NCBI GenBank assembly: GCA_018340805.1
Contig: JACMZG010001914.1
Coordinates: forward strand, 10,703,325-10,767,324
DNA: 64,000 bases
Origin: Microvelia longipes
Lineage: Eukaryota > Arthropoda > Insecta > Hemiptera > Veliidae
Direction of reading: 5' to 3'
Below the pieces are notes generated by a model. That model saw only the letters and a program-made list of their open reading frames with translations, did no database searches and was not told the origin of the DNA. How positions within the stretch are numbered: the stretch's first letter is position 1; every line of letters starts with the position of its first letter. The position numbers were made by a program, and so were the translations under genes. Positions 22,105-32,154 of this stretch are shown here, in pieces.

Positions 22105-22560
22105 ATTATAAGCTTATTTTGCCTAAAATCTGAGTTGTCCGTCTAATGGCAAGACTTGTAAAAGAAGCAAAAGTGTAATAAAATTTTCAATTTTTCATTA
22201 ATGTTTTTTTTGTAAAATAAAATGATAAAAGTTAACGTGGATTGTCTAGAGAACGAGTGTTGTATAGATAATATCCATCTTACTTCATAAATTATAGAAA
22301 AGTAGTACATTTTTTTACTCAATTATTAATGATTTTTTGCATGTTTTAATATAATATTACTTTTCAAAGTTGGATTTTATACTTTTATATAGAAAAGGTT
22401 AGAATATAATTCTTTTGCTAGTTTTATTCTCTGTCTTCTTTAAGGTGATAAAAAAGAAATAATATTCAAGATTTCCATTGTAGTATTAGATTTGTTTCAC
22501 GGTAAAAGTACTAGTTTTTAGTTTTCTGCGTTTCTCCTGACTGGATTCTCAAATGGAATT
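22105..22560. other. No gene seen
   Basis: AT-rich, unrecognised. Confidence 0.5.
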
Positions 22561-22564
22561 TTTC

Positions 22565-23340
22565 ACTTTCCTCGTTTATACTGTAGGTACATAGGAAAAG
22601 TATTGTGTAATTCGTAAAAGTATAATTCGAAACCGGAATTATCCGTTTCAGGTGTTTTAAAGGCCTCCTGAGTGGTTTTCACGAAGTTGTCTGTCTGTGT
22701 GTGTGTGTGTGTGTGTGTGCTAGAGAGTTGAAGCTTTGTAAAAAAATTATTCTTCCGCTGTAGTTGTGCTATTCGGAAAATAATCTTTTATGCGTTATTT
22801 AACCGCAAAAATTACTCAGCAAAAATTTTAAAAAATTATAAGACGCTTAAAAAGGATGCGATCAGATTGAGATTCAGCACGAATGTAGCCATGTTTAAGA
22901 AAAACATATATGACAAGTTTCATCTCATTATCAGCATTAGTTACATTTTTATTAAATGACTTGTGTGCGTTTAAAAAAAATTGTAAAAAATCAGAAAATT
23001 ATTCAATTAAGTTGAAATTTAGTACAAGTGTACCCCTTTACTTAAAAAATAAGTACACTAAGTGCCGTATCAATACGACAAGTATATCTACGATTTTTGT
23101 TGGATCATAAAAATTAAACAGCATTGAGCGTGGTTTAATGATGTTTAGGTGACCACTGAGATTTAAAACAGATGCATTTACTATATAAAAACGAGCGAAG
23201 CGAGTCCGAAGACATTTTGCAGTATAAATGTGGCGAATTGTATATTCTTAGGGCGAGCGAAGCGAGTCCGAAGCAGGAAGAATGAGCGTAGAGAATCCAA
23301 TGTGGTGAGGAAAAGTTCCGAGGTACCCCGTACCCGATTT
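22565..23340 (+). mobile_element. 5S-promoter repeat, near full-length copy
   Basis: Reference copy of about 775 bp. In order: AT-rich start with TACTGTAGGTACATAGG; CCGGAATTATCCGTTTCAGG; GGCCTCCTGAGTGG; a (TG)n run; a middle with TTTCATCTCATTATCAGC; a 5S-rRNA-like zone (about 23105-23170, AAATTAAACAGCATTGAGCG then GGTGACCACTGAGA); two hairpins with CGAGCGAAGCGAGTCCGAAG (23190-23211 and 23253-23272); and an end in GAGGTACCCCGTACCCGATT. The 5S-like zone preserves the order of box A and box C. No ORF, so it would be a non-autonomous, Pol III-transcribable retroposon. Confidence 0.65.
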
Positions 23341-23344
23341 TTCC

Positions 23345-24355
23345 TCTTTAATTTGTATTGTTAAAAAAAACCCTGAAGGCTTATCTGTTGGACATCAGTG
23401 AAAAAAGAGGGGCTAGAAGGGACAGCATAGTTTAATTTAATTTTTATTATTATTTTGTTTTTGAGAGCGGCAGCAAATTTGGTACTTTACTGTATAAAAA
23501 AAAGTAAGTAAAGGGCGATTTCATTGCCAAAGCAGCTACTACTTTTACTGCCATGGCGATAAAAGCTCTGATCATTACGCTCAGAAATAGATGTAGGTAG
23601 AGGAGATTGAAAACACCCCTCCATCGTAATGGCCAAAATCTTTTTCGCCAACGTGTTTTAACTGTCTTGGTAGTAAAAGAAGTTATCCGGGTGTAATTAT
23701 TGTCCGACATATTAAGTTTTATTTAAAATCTAAAAAGATATAGAAGAAGTTATTAACTTGTTCGATTTCAAGTATTTAAACACCATTTACTTGTTAATAA
23801 TTCCTTAATATTTTTTTTAATAACAATACAAAACATTTTTAGTAGCAAATGTTTTTATTTTTTAGTAAGGTTGAATGCGTTCTATCTACGTATATCTAAA
23901 TGGTGGTTAATTGATTTTATTGTTTTGAAAATGATTTATTGACTCGCTTCGTTTATCAATAAAAAATTTACGGAGCAATAAAATTTTACTTAACCGCCTA
24001 GTGAAATCATCTTCTATGTTCGTGGTTAGGGATCTCTGGTTCATTCCCGACTTTGTCTCCTGGCATGCCACTCATCTCATAATCTCATTAGCGAATTTGT
24101 ATAAATGGACCGTTGATTCACTGTGTGGATACCATGGCTATCACGCTTCAACGGATTGAGGGATCAAGTTGCTCAAGTAATGTGAATGACAGTTCCAGGC
24201 TATTCAAAAAAAGAGAGATTAATAGTTGGTATTAGACAGACCCTGATCCCAATACTGTTGACAGACAGCTGCCTTTGTGCCTAAATGCGTTTCTCTCTTT
24301 TTTGGTGAAATATTTCTAATACGAAAAATGTCTCCAAAAATTCAGTATAAATTTA
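23345..24355. other. No gene seen
   Basis: The minus-strand 86-codon ORF at 23450-23710 shows no domain or context. The rest is unrecognised. Confidence 0.5.
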
Positions 24356-24359
24356 ATGT

Positions 24360-24601
24360 AACAATGTATAAAATAAAAACGGGATCTTTTCAATAACAAT
24401 TAAATTGATGAAGACTTCAGTCCTATTTTAAAATTTATTGAAAATAAATTTAAGAAGAGCTTTCGCCCTGGGATCCTGAGGATCTTCAGTTCTTGAATTG
24501 ACAAAGAACTGAAAAAGCTCAGGATCCCTCGCGAAAGCTCTTCGTCGTTAATAATAAAGGACTGAAGTCTTCATTAATTTAATTGTTATAACAATTTATA
24601 A
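24360..24601. mobile_element. Inverted-repeat element, family C, with near-perfect target duplication
   Basis: AACAATGTATAA (24360-24371) and AACAATTTATAA (24590-24601) flank two arms (about 24393-24495 and 24503-24589) meeting in a short loop near 24496-24502. The right arm abuts its repeat. The left has about 21 bp of extra sequence, again a one-sided extension. The outer arm carries GAAGACTTCAGTCCT or its inverse. Sequence is unrelated to families A and B. Confidence 0.65.
24453..24493 (-). ncRNA. Hammerhead-ribozyme-like motif, family C
   Basis: Minus strand: stem I AGAA/TTCT (4 bp), CTGAAGA, a longer stem II region, GAAA, a two-pair stem III AG/CT and C at the cleavage position. The stem II pairing is not clear in this copy: the ends read TCCT and GGGC. 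The plus-strand partner at 24505-24544 keeps AGAA, GAAAGCTC and TTC but has CTGAAAA. Confidence 0.5.
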
Positions 24602-24765
24602 CAGTCCAACAGCTCTAAAGGAATATTTTAATATTTAACAAAACAACTGTAACAATGAACTTTACTGATTTCACTGACTTAAATCAAATTCGTTAAAGTT
24701 AATTGTTTGTTTTTATCATTTATACGTTGATGGTAGAAGATTATGTTAGTAAACAGTAAAATGAG
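24602..24765. other. No gene seen
   Basis: Short AT-rich spacer. Confidence 0.4.
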
Positions 24766-24770
24766 ATTTT

Positions 24771-25350
24771 ATCTCCAGACTGTGTATAATGTAAAGTTTA
24801 TTGACTAGTTTTTAGGGAGTAAAGAACCACTTTTTCTCCCTTGGGAATAAAAAGTGTTTCCTAATATTTGATTATTAGAGCTAATTATATCAATTTTTAG
24901 GGGAGTGGTATTCTCTAAATCTATACAGGTGACCGATCAATTTTTTGTAATTTTTCCGAGGGTCACACCCTCAAAATTTATAAGGGGGAGCCGAACAAAA
25001 AAATGTTTTTATTGGCTCAAAATCCGTTTCAGGTCAAAAGAAGTTGTTTAAAGCTTATAATTTTTTTTTGTTTTTTTTTGGGGCGACACCCCCAAAATTA
25101 GAATAAAATACAACAAAACTTGTTAAAATGAAATCAAAGTCTGTAGATAAAATTTTGTATGCACCTTGGGAGTAAAATTAGATTTTCCCCCTCGTAATTA
25201 CTCCCTCGCCTTTGCCTCGGGCGTTAAACACATAAATCCTTCGGCTTTGCCTCGGGAGTTAAATACTTTGGTTCCCTCGGCTTACGCCTTAAGAACCAAC
25301 TGCTCAGGGAAATAATAGCATTCTTTACTCCCTTGGTGCATAAATAACTA
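24771..25350 (+). repeat. Interspersed repeat, family E, longest copy
   Basis: Starts with CTCCAGACTGTGTATAATG and GTTTATTGACTAG, which recur at 61289-61342. Its 3' part (25150-25345) recurs inverted at 21040-21265. Inside, GGCTTTGCCTCGGGAGTTAA-like units are repeated about three times (25190-25290), and GGGGCGACACCCCC (25080-25095) is a perfect short hairpin. No ORF. Class unknown. Confidence 0.6.
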
Positions 25351-25985
25351 TTATTGCTGCAAACATTTATTTATTGACAAGCTAATCGAGTCAATAAGTA
25401 ATTTCTGAAGTTATAAACATACATTAAAAAAGTTAATAGTTCACTTTACTTACCATTTTGCGTATTAGCTGTAAATTAAAATGTTACATTAAAGTAAATG
25501 TTATATTGTCTTAAACATGAAAAAAAATCATTCTTTACTGACATTTTTGAGGCTGTAAAGGAGACATTTTATCGCCTTCCTCAAAAAAATATATATTTTA
25601 TTTTATCTTGTTCTAAATCATCATTTCAGTAACATAAATCCACAATTCTTTTCTTATGTATATTTTCATCCTCCCGAAAAAAAATGAAAAGTCTCAATTT
25701 CTCATATTTTAAGTATATATCAGACGTCAAAAGCAGGCATATTTTATATTGCGCACCTTTCCAACACAAATTCTATCTATTTTCATTTTTTTCTGAATTG
25801 ACACTAAGTTAAGCTGATATATTAGATGTAATATTTTAACAATACAGAACTCTTTACTTACATAAAAGATATAAACGCGGGCTATTTTTTATATTTTATC
25901 TACTTCTTGCACATAATGTTAACATGTAAACTTGTTAACAAAAAAATCAAGAGGGTTCCTTTATAGCTCTGTGATAACACTCCAA
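25351..25985. other. No gene seen
   Basis: AT-rich, unrecognised. Confidence 0.5.
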
Positions 25986-25989
25986 AATT

Positions 25990-26106
25990 GATTCTTTCAG
26001 TGGTTTCTTTCGAAACGCCTGAAACGGATAATTACGGTTTCGGAATGTTTTGCAAACACAATACTTTTCTTATATACCTACGGTATAAATAAGGAAAAGT
26101 AAAAAT
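25990..26106 (-). repeat. 5' fragment of the 5S-promoter repeat
   Basis: Reverse complement carries the opening of the family, including the paired AT-rich start and CCGTAATTATCCGTTTCAGG. Breaks off after about 115 bp. Confidence 0.55.
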
Positions 26107-26649
26107 GTAAAAAAACTAATTAAAATATTGAAAGGTAATAATTCCCCCGTTTTTATACTTTTTACAAATTGATACATTTTTCTGACCTAAATGAAAATCC
26201 TATTCCCTACGATTCAATTAAAAAATCAATATTTCCCATTTTTCTCCAGGAGTGGTGTTTTCCTGAAATAATAGCTAGAAATACGGCATATTCATGTCAT
26301 TTATTACGGTTTGCAGAAGTGAATCGAAAATATATTACCTCTTAGGGACAATTTCTGATTCGTTAAACGATTTTTTTTCGTTATTTATTACCTTATTTTT
26401 TACGCGTAATTTAATTTTACTTTAAAAGTGTGTCAAAGAAAAAAATATTGTTTTATTCCCTTTTTAAAAAAGATTTTGGAAAATCTTTAAAAAAAGCCAA
26501 GAAATAAGTAGGAACTAAATTAAAACTACTTCTTAATTAATGTGCTTAAATAATTGTTGAAGACTAAATTTTGGATTTGGAGTTAGTCCTAAAAAGTAAG
26601 TCCTATCCTCGATATCTTCAGATATTGAAGTGTTCAATGTTTGTAATCT

Positions 26650-26790
26650 TTAATTTACTAACAAATAACAACACCAAAATCTTTCCGCAAAACGTTTATT
26701 AAAACCAGAGCCGGCTTTCGAACTCACGATCATTATCAGTGCCTAGCCAACAAATATTAAAGAAATAAACTAAAAATGCAATATATAATG
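26650..26790 (-). repeat. Solo arm with hammerhead-like motif, family A
   Basis: The minus-strand motif at 26701-26742 has stem I start GGCA, CTGATAA (catalytic G8 changed), stem II GATC/GTTC, GAAAGCCGGCTC. The outer arm ends in GGAAAGATTTTGGTGTTG, similar to 755-775. No second arm is seen. Confidence 0.5.
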
Positions 26791-26839
26791 TAGTAAAAAT
26801 ATAAAAAACTACGTAATAATAGATAAACTTAAAAATAAA

Positions 26840-27654
26840 TTTTTTTTGGGAGTCAAAAAATACTCCACTGCTCAGTTTTCTGTTAATTTAATTTATTATT
26901 TTATAACCTATTAAATATTTTTTTAAAGTAAGTTTTGTTTAAAAAAAATGTCGAAACAATTATACTTGGATAATGCGATTCAAAATCGGTCACTTTGCTC
27001 GGCAATATCGTAGGAAGCATATTAGTCCTGTCCTTAACTAAAGATGTGCTTATAGTTATTGTTGTGGTCTGTTGACAGCGCTTGAAATTTAGTGCGGGAA
27101 GTGTTATTAGTGTTAAGACGACGTCCCTTCACGCCGCGTAGCAGCTACGGACCCAATAGCCTATATTTTTGTTTTAAATAAATCTCTTTTGTAACATTGT
27201 GATTTGTGACATCATATATCGCAGCATGTTGCTTTTATTATTTATATCTTTTATTCTGTGCATAATTATTTAAAACAATTATATAAATTTATAATTTTAC
27301 ATACTATTTCTTTGTTTCAGGTAAATCATTTTGAATATTAAGATGATAAATTACGGAAAAAATGTCTTTCATTTAAAGGTAAGATATATAGTTAAGTTTA
27401 AGCACTCACTTCTCTTAGGTATTTATTTAGCAATATGATTTGGAACTAAGCATCTCTTAGCTTAGAATATAGAACTATGCTCCTCCTTGCTTAGAATATA
27501 GAAAAAAGGTTACTATATTGAACTAAGCTTAGACGATGAAACTTGGTTTTTCTAAGCTTAGAGTATAGATTAAGCTTCCTTTTGTCAAGTGCCATAGGTA
27601 ATTAAAAATACATAGTTACTGAATAATTACGCTTATAGTTACTGGAGAATTACG
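26840..27654. other. No gene seen; short local repeats
   Basis: 27440-27560 has several variants of AAGCTTAGAATATAG, a weak local repeat. Otherwise unrecognised. Confidence 0.5.
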
Positions 27655-27659
27655 CTAAT
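27655..27659. repeat. BEL target-site duplication, left
   Basis: CTAAT, matched by 37284-37288. Confidence 0.8.
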
Positions 27660-27811
27660 TGTTTTACACTATGATTAAATGCACATCTTTAACTTTAGTG
27701 GAAGCGAATTAATTTTCCTATATTTCAATAACAATAATCTTATTAAAAATTGACAACTTCAATCCTTCAAAAATAATACAAAAAATAATATAAATTCCTC
27801 GCCTTGCGACA
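27660..27811 (-). repeat. BEL 3' LTR
   Basis: Begins TGTTTTACACTATG and ends CTTGCGACA on the plus strand, so it has TG...CA ends on the element strand. It differs from the other LTR by one or two small indels, so the insertion is fairly young. Confidence 0.85.
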
Positions 27812-27820
27812 CTCCCGCCG
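27812..27820 (-). other. BEL polypurine tract
   Basis: On the element strand CGGCGGGAG directly precedes the 3' LTR. Its position and purine content fit a plus-strand primer. Confidence 0.6.
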
Positions 27821-27828
27821 AATAAAGT

Positions 27829-29544
27829 TCAGATTTCAGTATTGTCTTCATTTGCTGAGCATTGAACCTTTTCGCTCTCATCGTCTTCTGCATCCCTTTC
27901 ATTTATTTCGAGAGGTACAATTTTTGATATCGACCGTATGACTCTATTACCGCTAGCCAGTCTTATTTCTACTTTTCGGATCTGACCGTCATTTGAAGAA
28001 ATAGTCTTTTCAATCACCCCTAACTTCCAATTCAGTCGCGAACATTCTTCTTCCAAAACTACCACCTCCCCGACTCGAAGTTTGTTCGCTGTACCTCTTC
28101 CTGTATTTCTGTGTCTGTTTGATCTTTCTCTTAGTATAGTTAGGTAGTCTTTTGTCCATGTTTTCCAAAAGCTATTTAGTAATTGCTGGCCTCTCTTCCA
28201 AATGTTCGTTAATGATATTTTTTCGTTATTTAAGTTTAGATTGTCTTGCTTTATATCTGTTTTAAGTCCAATAAAGTGGGCCGGTGTTAAAACATTTGCT
28301 TCTGCTTCTTCTGAAGGTACGTGCACTAATGGTCTTGAATTTATAACTGATTCAACTTCAGTCAGTACCGTGTACAACTGACTTAAAGTTAATCTAGACC
28401 TTCCTATTGTTTTCTTTAAGGCTCTTTTGACTACACCGACCATCCTCTCGAATACACCACCGGTCCATGGGGCGTGGGGTGTTGTAAAAACCCACTCGAT
28501 GTTAGATATGTTTCCGTCTCGTTGTAAGTCATTCTCTGTCATGTCCTCCGTTAGTACTGTCTTAGCTAAATAAAATTGCTTGGCATTATCTGATAAAATC
28601 ATCTCCGGTGTTGTACGCCTAGCACAGAATCGCTTTAAACTTAACAAAAATTCTACTGTGGTCATATTCCAAACTATTTCTAAGTGTACCGCCCTAGTTG
28701 TTAAACATGTATATAAACATACCCAACATTTTTCATACGGACATTCATTTTTAAGATACAAAGGTCCGAAAAAATCTATCGCTACATTTTTAAAACTTAC
28801 GTTTTTGGTGACTCTATAATCAGGTAGTGGAGGAAATGGCTTTAGCTTAAAACTATGACCGTCTATTTTCTTACATGTAACACATTTTCTTAAAATATTT
28901 TTTACCGCCTGTCTCCCTTGTGGGATCCAATACTCTTTCCTTACCTCATTTAAGGTGTGGTCAGTCCCTGAATGTAACAATTTTGTGTGGATATCTTTTA
29001 TCACTAATTTAGTGTAATAATGCTTATTCGGAAGTAAAATAGGAAATTTCGTTTCATATTTTAACTTAGAATTTTGAATCCGACCTAAACACCTAAGAAC
29101 TCCATTTTCATCTACCCATAACCCTAGTTTGCTTACTAATTCGTTGTTTTTCTTTTCTAAAATTAAATTGATCTCTTTTGAAAAAACATTACTTTGAATG
29201 TATTTTTCCCACATAATTTTACTTTCTATAATTTCTGCAATTTTTATAGGTCCTTTTATATATTGTTGTTTTTTCAACCCTTTCACAAACCTGTTACAAT
29301 AAACAGTTATTCTTAAAATTTTTTGATGTTCGTTATATTTTTCTAAAATTAACCCAAATGGTGCTGTATGTATCCTTTCACTTTCCGTCTTCCTGTCCGT
29401 TTCGTTTAAATTTACTATTTCAATTTCTTGTGTTACCTCTGCTTCATTTCCTTTCTGCCCACTAGTTGGCCATTCACTTATCGGGTACGTGAGCCATTTG
29501 GGGCCGTTCCACCACAAATCACGTAACTCCTCTATTTCTGCTCA
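27829..29544 (-). pseudogene. BEL integrase region of pol
   Basis: The longest open stretch (562 codons from the ATG at 29517). The N-terminal zinc-binding module at about residues 173-216 has H-x-K-L-L-H-S-G-T and CVTCKK. The core follows with the catalytic triad visible: D in AIDFFGP, D in ILSDNAKQF, E in GGVFERMVG. A C-terminal DUF5641-like part (RVGEVVVLEEE, W-K-L-G-V-I-E) follows, as in BEL/Pao proteins. The integrase itself looks intact. It is joined in frame to RNase H upstream, but a TGA at about 29541-29543 separates them. It would insert the cDNA into the nuclear genome. Confidence 0.88.
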
Positions 29545-29968
29545 TCTCGTTGCTAAATCTGCCGGGTTTTCTTCACTTTTTACGTATCCAAATTTTATCT
29601 CTTTGTGATTGTTTATTTCCTCTATTCTTCTCTCAACAAAAACAGGTAAAGGTTTTTTCGATGTTTTCCAATGAAGAACGCACTGTGAATCTGTATACAA
29701 ATATGATTGTTTTCCCCTTAAGTTTATACTGTCGGCCACAAATTTTAATATTCTCACCCCTATTACTGTTCCTAGTAATTCTAGCCTTGGAATCGAAGTT
29801 TCTTTTAAAGGCACTCACCTACATTTTGCAAACAAAAAAACCGTTTTATTAACGTTTTCCTCTTCGTATACGCCGTAAACTATTGCTGCATAAGCGTACT
29901 TGGATGCGTCAGTAAAACAAACAAGTGTCATATTTTCACATGTTTCCCCGTAGTATTTTGGTATATAT
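29542..29968 (-). pseudogene. BEL RNase H region of pol
   Basis: Upstream of the integrase: FTDASKYAYAAIVYG (start of RNase H, about 29880-29920), PLKETSIPRLELLG, YTDSQCVLHW, and NPADLATR, all hallmarks of the Pao-type RNase H. An in-frame TGA interrupts just before PLKET (about 29815-29818). The region is cut off from the RT by the transposon ending at 29969. The flank KYYGE continues the RT-RNase H connection. Confidence 0.82.
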
Positions 29969-30172
29969 GGTACTTTTCCAGATTAGGTGTTCCCTATTTT
30001 AAAGGCCAAAAAAATAAAAACGCGACCAATGGGAACTAGCGGGTTAATAGGAGGGGAAAATACTCTACAAAATGGATGAATATAACTGTTCCATAAGTCA
30101 CATTTAGAGGTTAAATATATTTATGTATAAAAACAAGGGAATATACATTTTAATTAATTAATACAAACAAGT

Positions 30173-30732
30173 TCAGTCTATTTCACCAGCTTCCAATTCT
30201 TCATTCCGTAGATGGAATAGGAGATCCTCTTGGAAATAGACGCCAAAGTTTTGAATGACGTGGATCAGCGAGTAGCATCTCCTAGCTACTGGTTTGATGA
30301 AATCTCTGTTCATTAACCTAAAAAGTAAAAAACAAAAATTTATAATAAAATAATATCATAAATTGTAATATCTTTTAAGATGAAAATGTATTATAATTAT
30401 TATAATACATTCTAATCATTTGAATATATTTAGTTTATGTATTCAAGATGCAGGAAAAACGCGAAGTTCCATAAAAAGCATTTATCTTAGTACTAAACAA
30501 TTTTTAACAAATTTCAAAAAACAGTGATACAAATATTTATAAATAGGCAAACTAAATTATAACCAAATATTTCCAGATTTAATAGATTAGGAAAAACTAC
30601 TAAAATAAACTAATTATATTTAGTATATAATTAATAAAAGGAAGGAAACACTTACCTTGTAACCATAGATTGAAGTTCCCGTCTGATTTATTGAGAGTAT
30701 TCAAAAAGTGCGGTTCCTTTTAACTGATTCAT
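30173..30732 (-). pseudogene. Possible captured two-exon coding fragment
   Basis: Minus strand: exon A 30656-30732 ends AAG before GTAAGT. The intron 30318-30655 (338 bp) ends TTTTTAG. Exon B is 30173-30317. Joined, they stay in one frame to a TGA stop, giving 73 residues that end FHLRNEELEAGEID. Exon B reads NRDFIKPVARRCYSLIHVIQ and onward, with a natural amino-acid mix. One in-frame TAA lies at codon 15, so either the start is later or the copy is dead. I do not recognise the protein. It could be a host gene piece taken up by the transposon, or the tail of the transposon's own gene. Confidence 0.4.
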
Positions 30733-31144
30733 TTTTAATAAATCTATTTCAATAAATAAGAATAAATAATGAAAAGTGAAGTGATATGTAAAATAGAAAT
30801 GTCAAAAAGCTGTATTGACATATTAATGTATTAATATAAATAAAGAACTTTCATTAAGTCATTGTAACGCTTAAAATTAGAGTGCATGAAAGAGAAAGAA
30901 ATAAAATGATCGAGAACGGGATACCTCAGAGCTTTTTGTCTCTGTAATTATTTCCCTATGCTTAAGTTCACACATATTGGCACTCAATTCGCTCTCTATT
31001 TAATCTTATGAAAAAAACTGCAACAGTCCCAAAGGTTCATGTAGTGGCAATTTCGATGCTGCTAAACCCGAGGGATATGACAAAACCCATGGATACACTT
31101 TCCGTGTTAAAAAAAATATCTATATTAGTTTATTAGAGAACAAT

Positions 31145-31850
31145 TAAACTGAAGAAGAATCCCATAACCTTTTTCCAGACTAGATGACACCTTTTAATTT
31201 TATAACATTGAGAGGACACCTAGACTGGAAAAGGATCCCTATAGCCTCTTTTCCAGATTAGATGACACCTATCAATCTATTATAACATTGAGGGGACACC
31301 TAAACTGGAAAAGGATCCCTAGAGCCTCTTTTCCAGATTAGATGAACCTTTCAATCTATTATAACATTGAGGGGACACCTAGACTGGAAAAGGATCCCTA
31401 TAGCCTCTTTTCCAGATTAGATGACACCTATCAATCTATTATAACATTGAGGGGACACCTAAACTGGAAAAGGATCCCTATAGCCTCTTTTCCAGATTAG
31501 ATGACACCTTTCAATCTATTATAACATTGAGGGGACACCTAAACTGGAAAAGGATCCCTATAGCCTCTTTTCCAGATTAGGTGACACCTTCAATCTATAT
31601 AACATTGAGGGGACACCTAAACTGGAAAAGGATCCCTATAGATTAGATGACCTTTCAATTTTAACATTGAGGGGACACCTAAACTGGAAAGGATCCAGCC
31701 TCTTTTCCAGATTAGGTGACACCTTTTAAGCTATCGAAACATTGTGAGGTCACCTAAACTGGAAAAGGATCCCTATAGCCTCTTTTCCAGATTAAGTGAC
31801 ACCTTTTAAGCTATTGAAACATTGTGGGGTCACTTAGACTAGAAAATGAT
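31145..31850. repeat. 80-bp tandem array built from TIR-like sequence
   Basis: About eight to nine units of 80 bp, some shortened. Each unit contains TTTTCCAGATTAGATGACAC and, inverted, GGGGACACCTAAACTGG, that is, both orientations of the element's own terminal repeat. Each unit is therefore a small hairpin. Units agree closely. Confidence 0.8.
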
Positions 31851-31862
31851 TTTTTGAAGGTT

Positions 31863-32035
31863 AATATATCCATTTTTCAGTGTATTATCCCCCACCAATA
31901 AACCCCCTGGTTCCCATCAGTCCGGAAAGATTGCAAATGAAAGGAAAATGTATCCATTTCCCAGTGTATTATCCCCCACCCATAAACCCCCTAGTTCCCA
32001 TCAGTCCCGTATGATTGCAAATTATTGGAAAATAT
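31863..32035. repeat. Two-copy tandem duplication, about 88 bp each
   Basis: CAGTGTATTATCCCCCACC, AACCCCCT and GTTCCCATCAGTCC occur in both halves (31863-31950 and 31951-32035). Between the array and the right end of element B. Confidence 0.75.
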
Positions 32036-32154
32036 ATCCATTTTATAATTAATTAATGTTCAAAAAGTAAATAAACACAAGTGACACCTAAACTATCTAT
32101 TTACCATATGACACCAAAGCTAGTTTAGATGACCCCTAAGGGGACACCTAATCT

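Noticed and set aside
23185..23215. The CTGAGGACGAGC...GTCCGAAG segment of the 5S-promoter repeat as a hammerhead.
   Set aside because: It forms one continuous hairpin with GA steps; there is no cleavage segment or stem III, so it does not fit the three-way junction.
23450..23710. A minus-strand 86-codon ORF with a basic start and a hydrophobic middle.
   Set aside because: No family resemblance and no context; length is within chance for this base composition.
28580..28819. Plus-strand ORFs opposite the BEL integrase and RT (also at 29550, 32231, 33504, 36661).
   Set aside because: They are shadows of the minus-strand coding regions.
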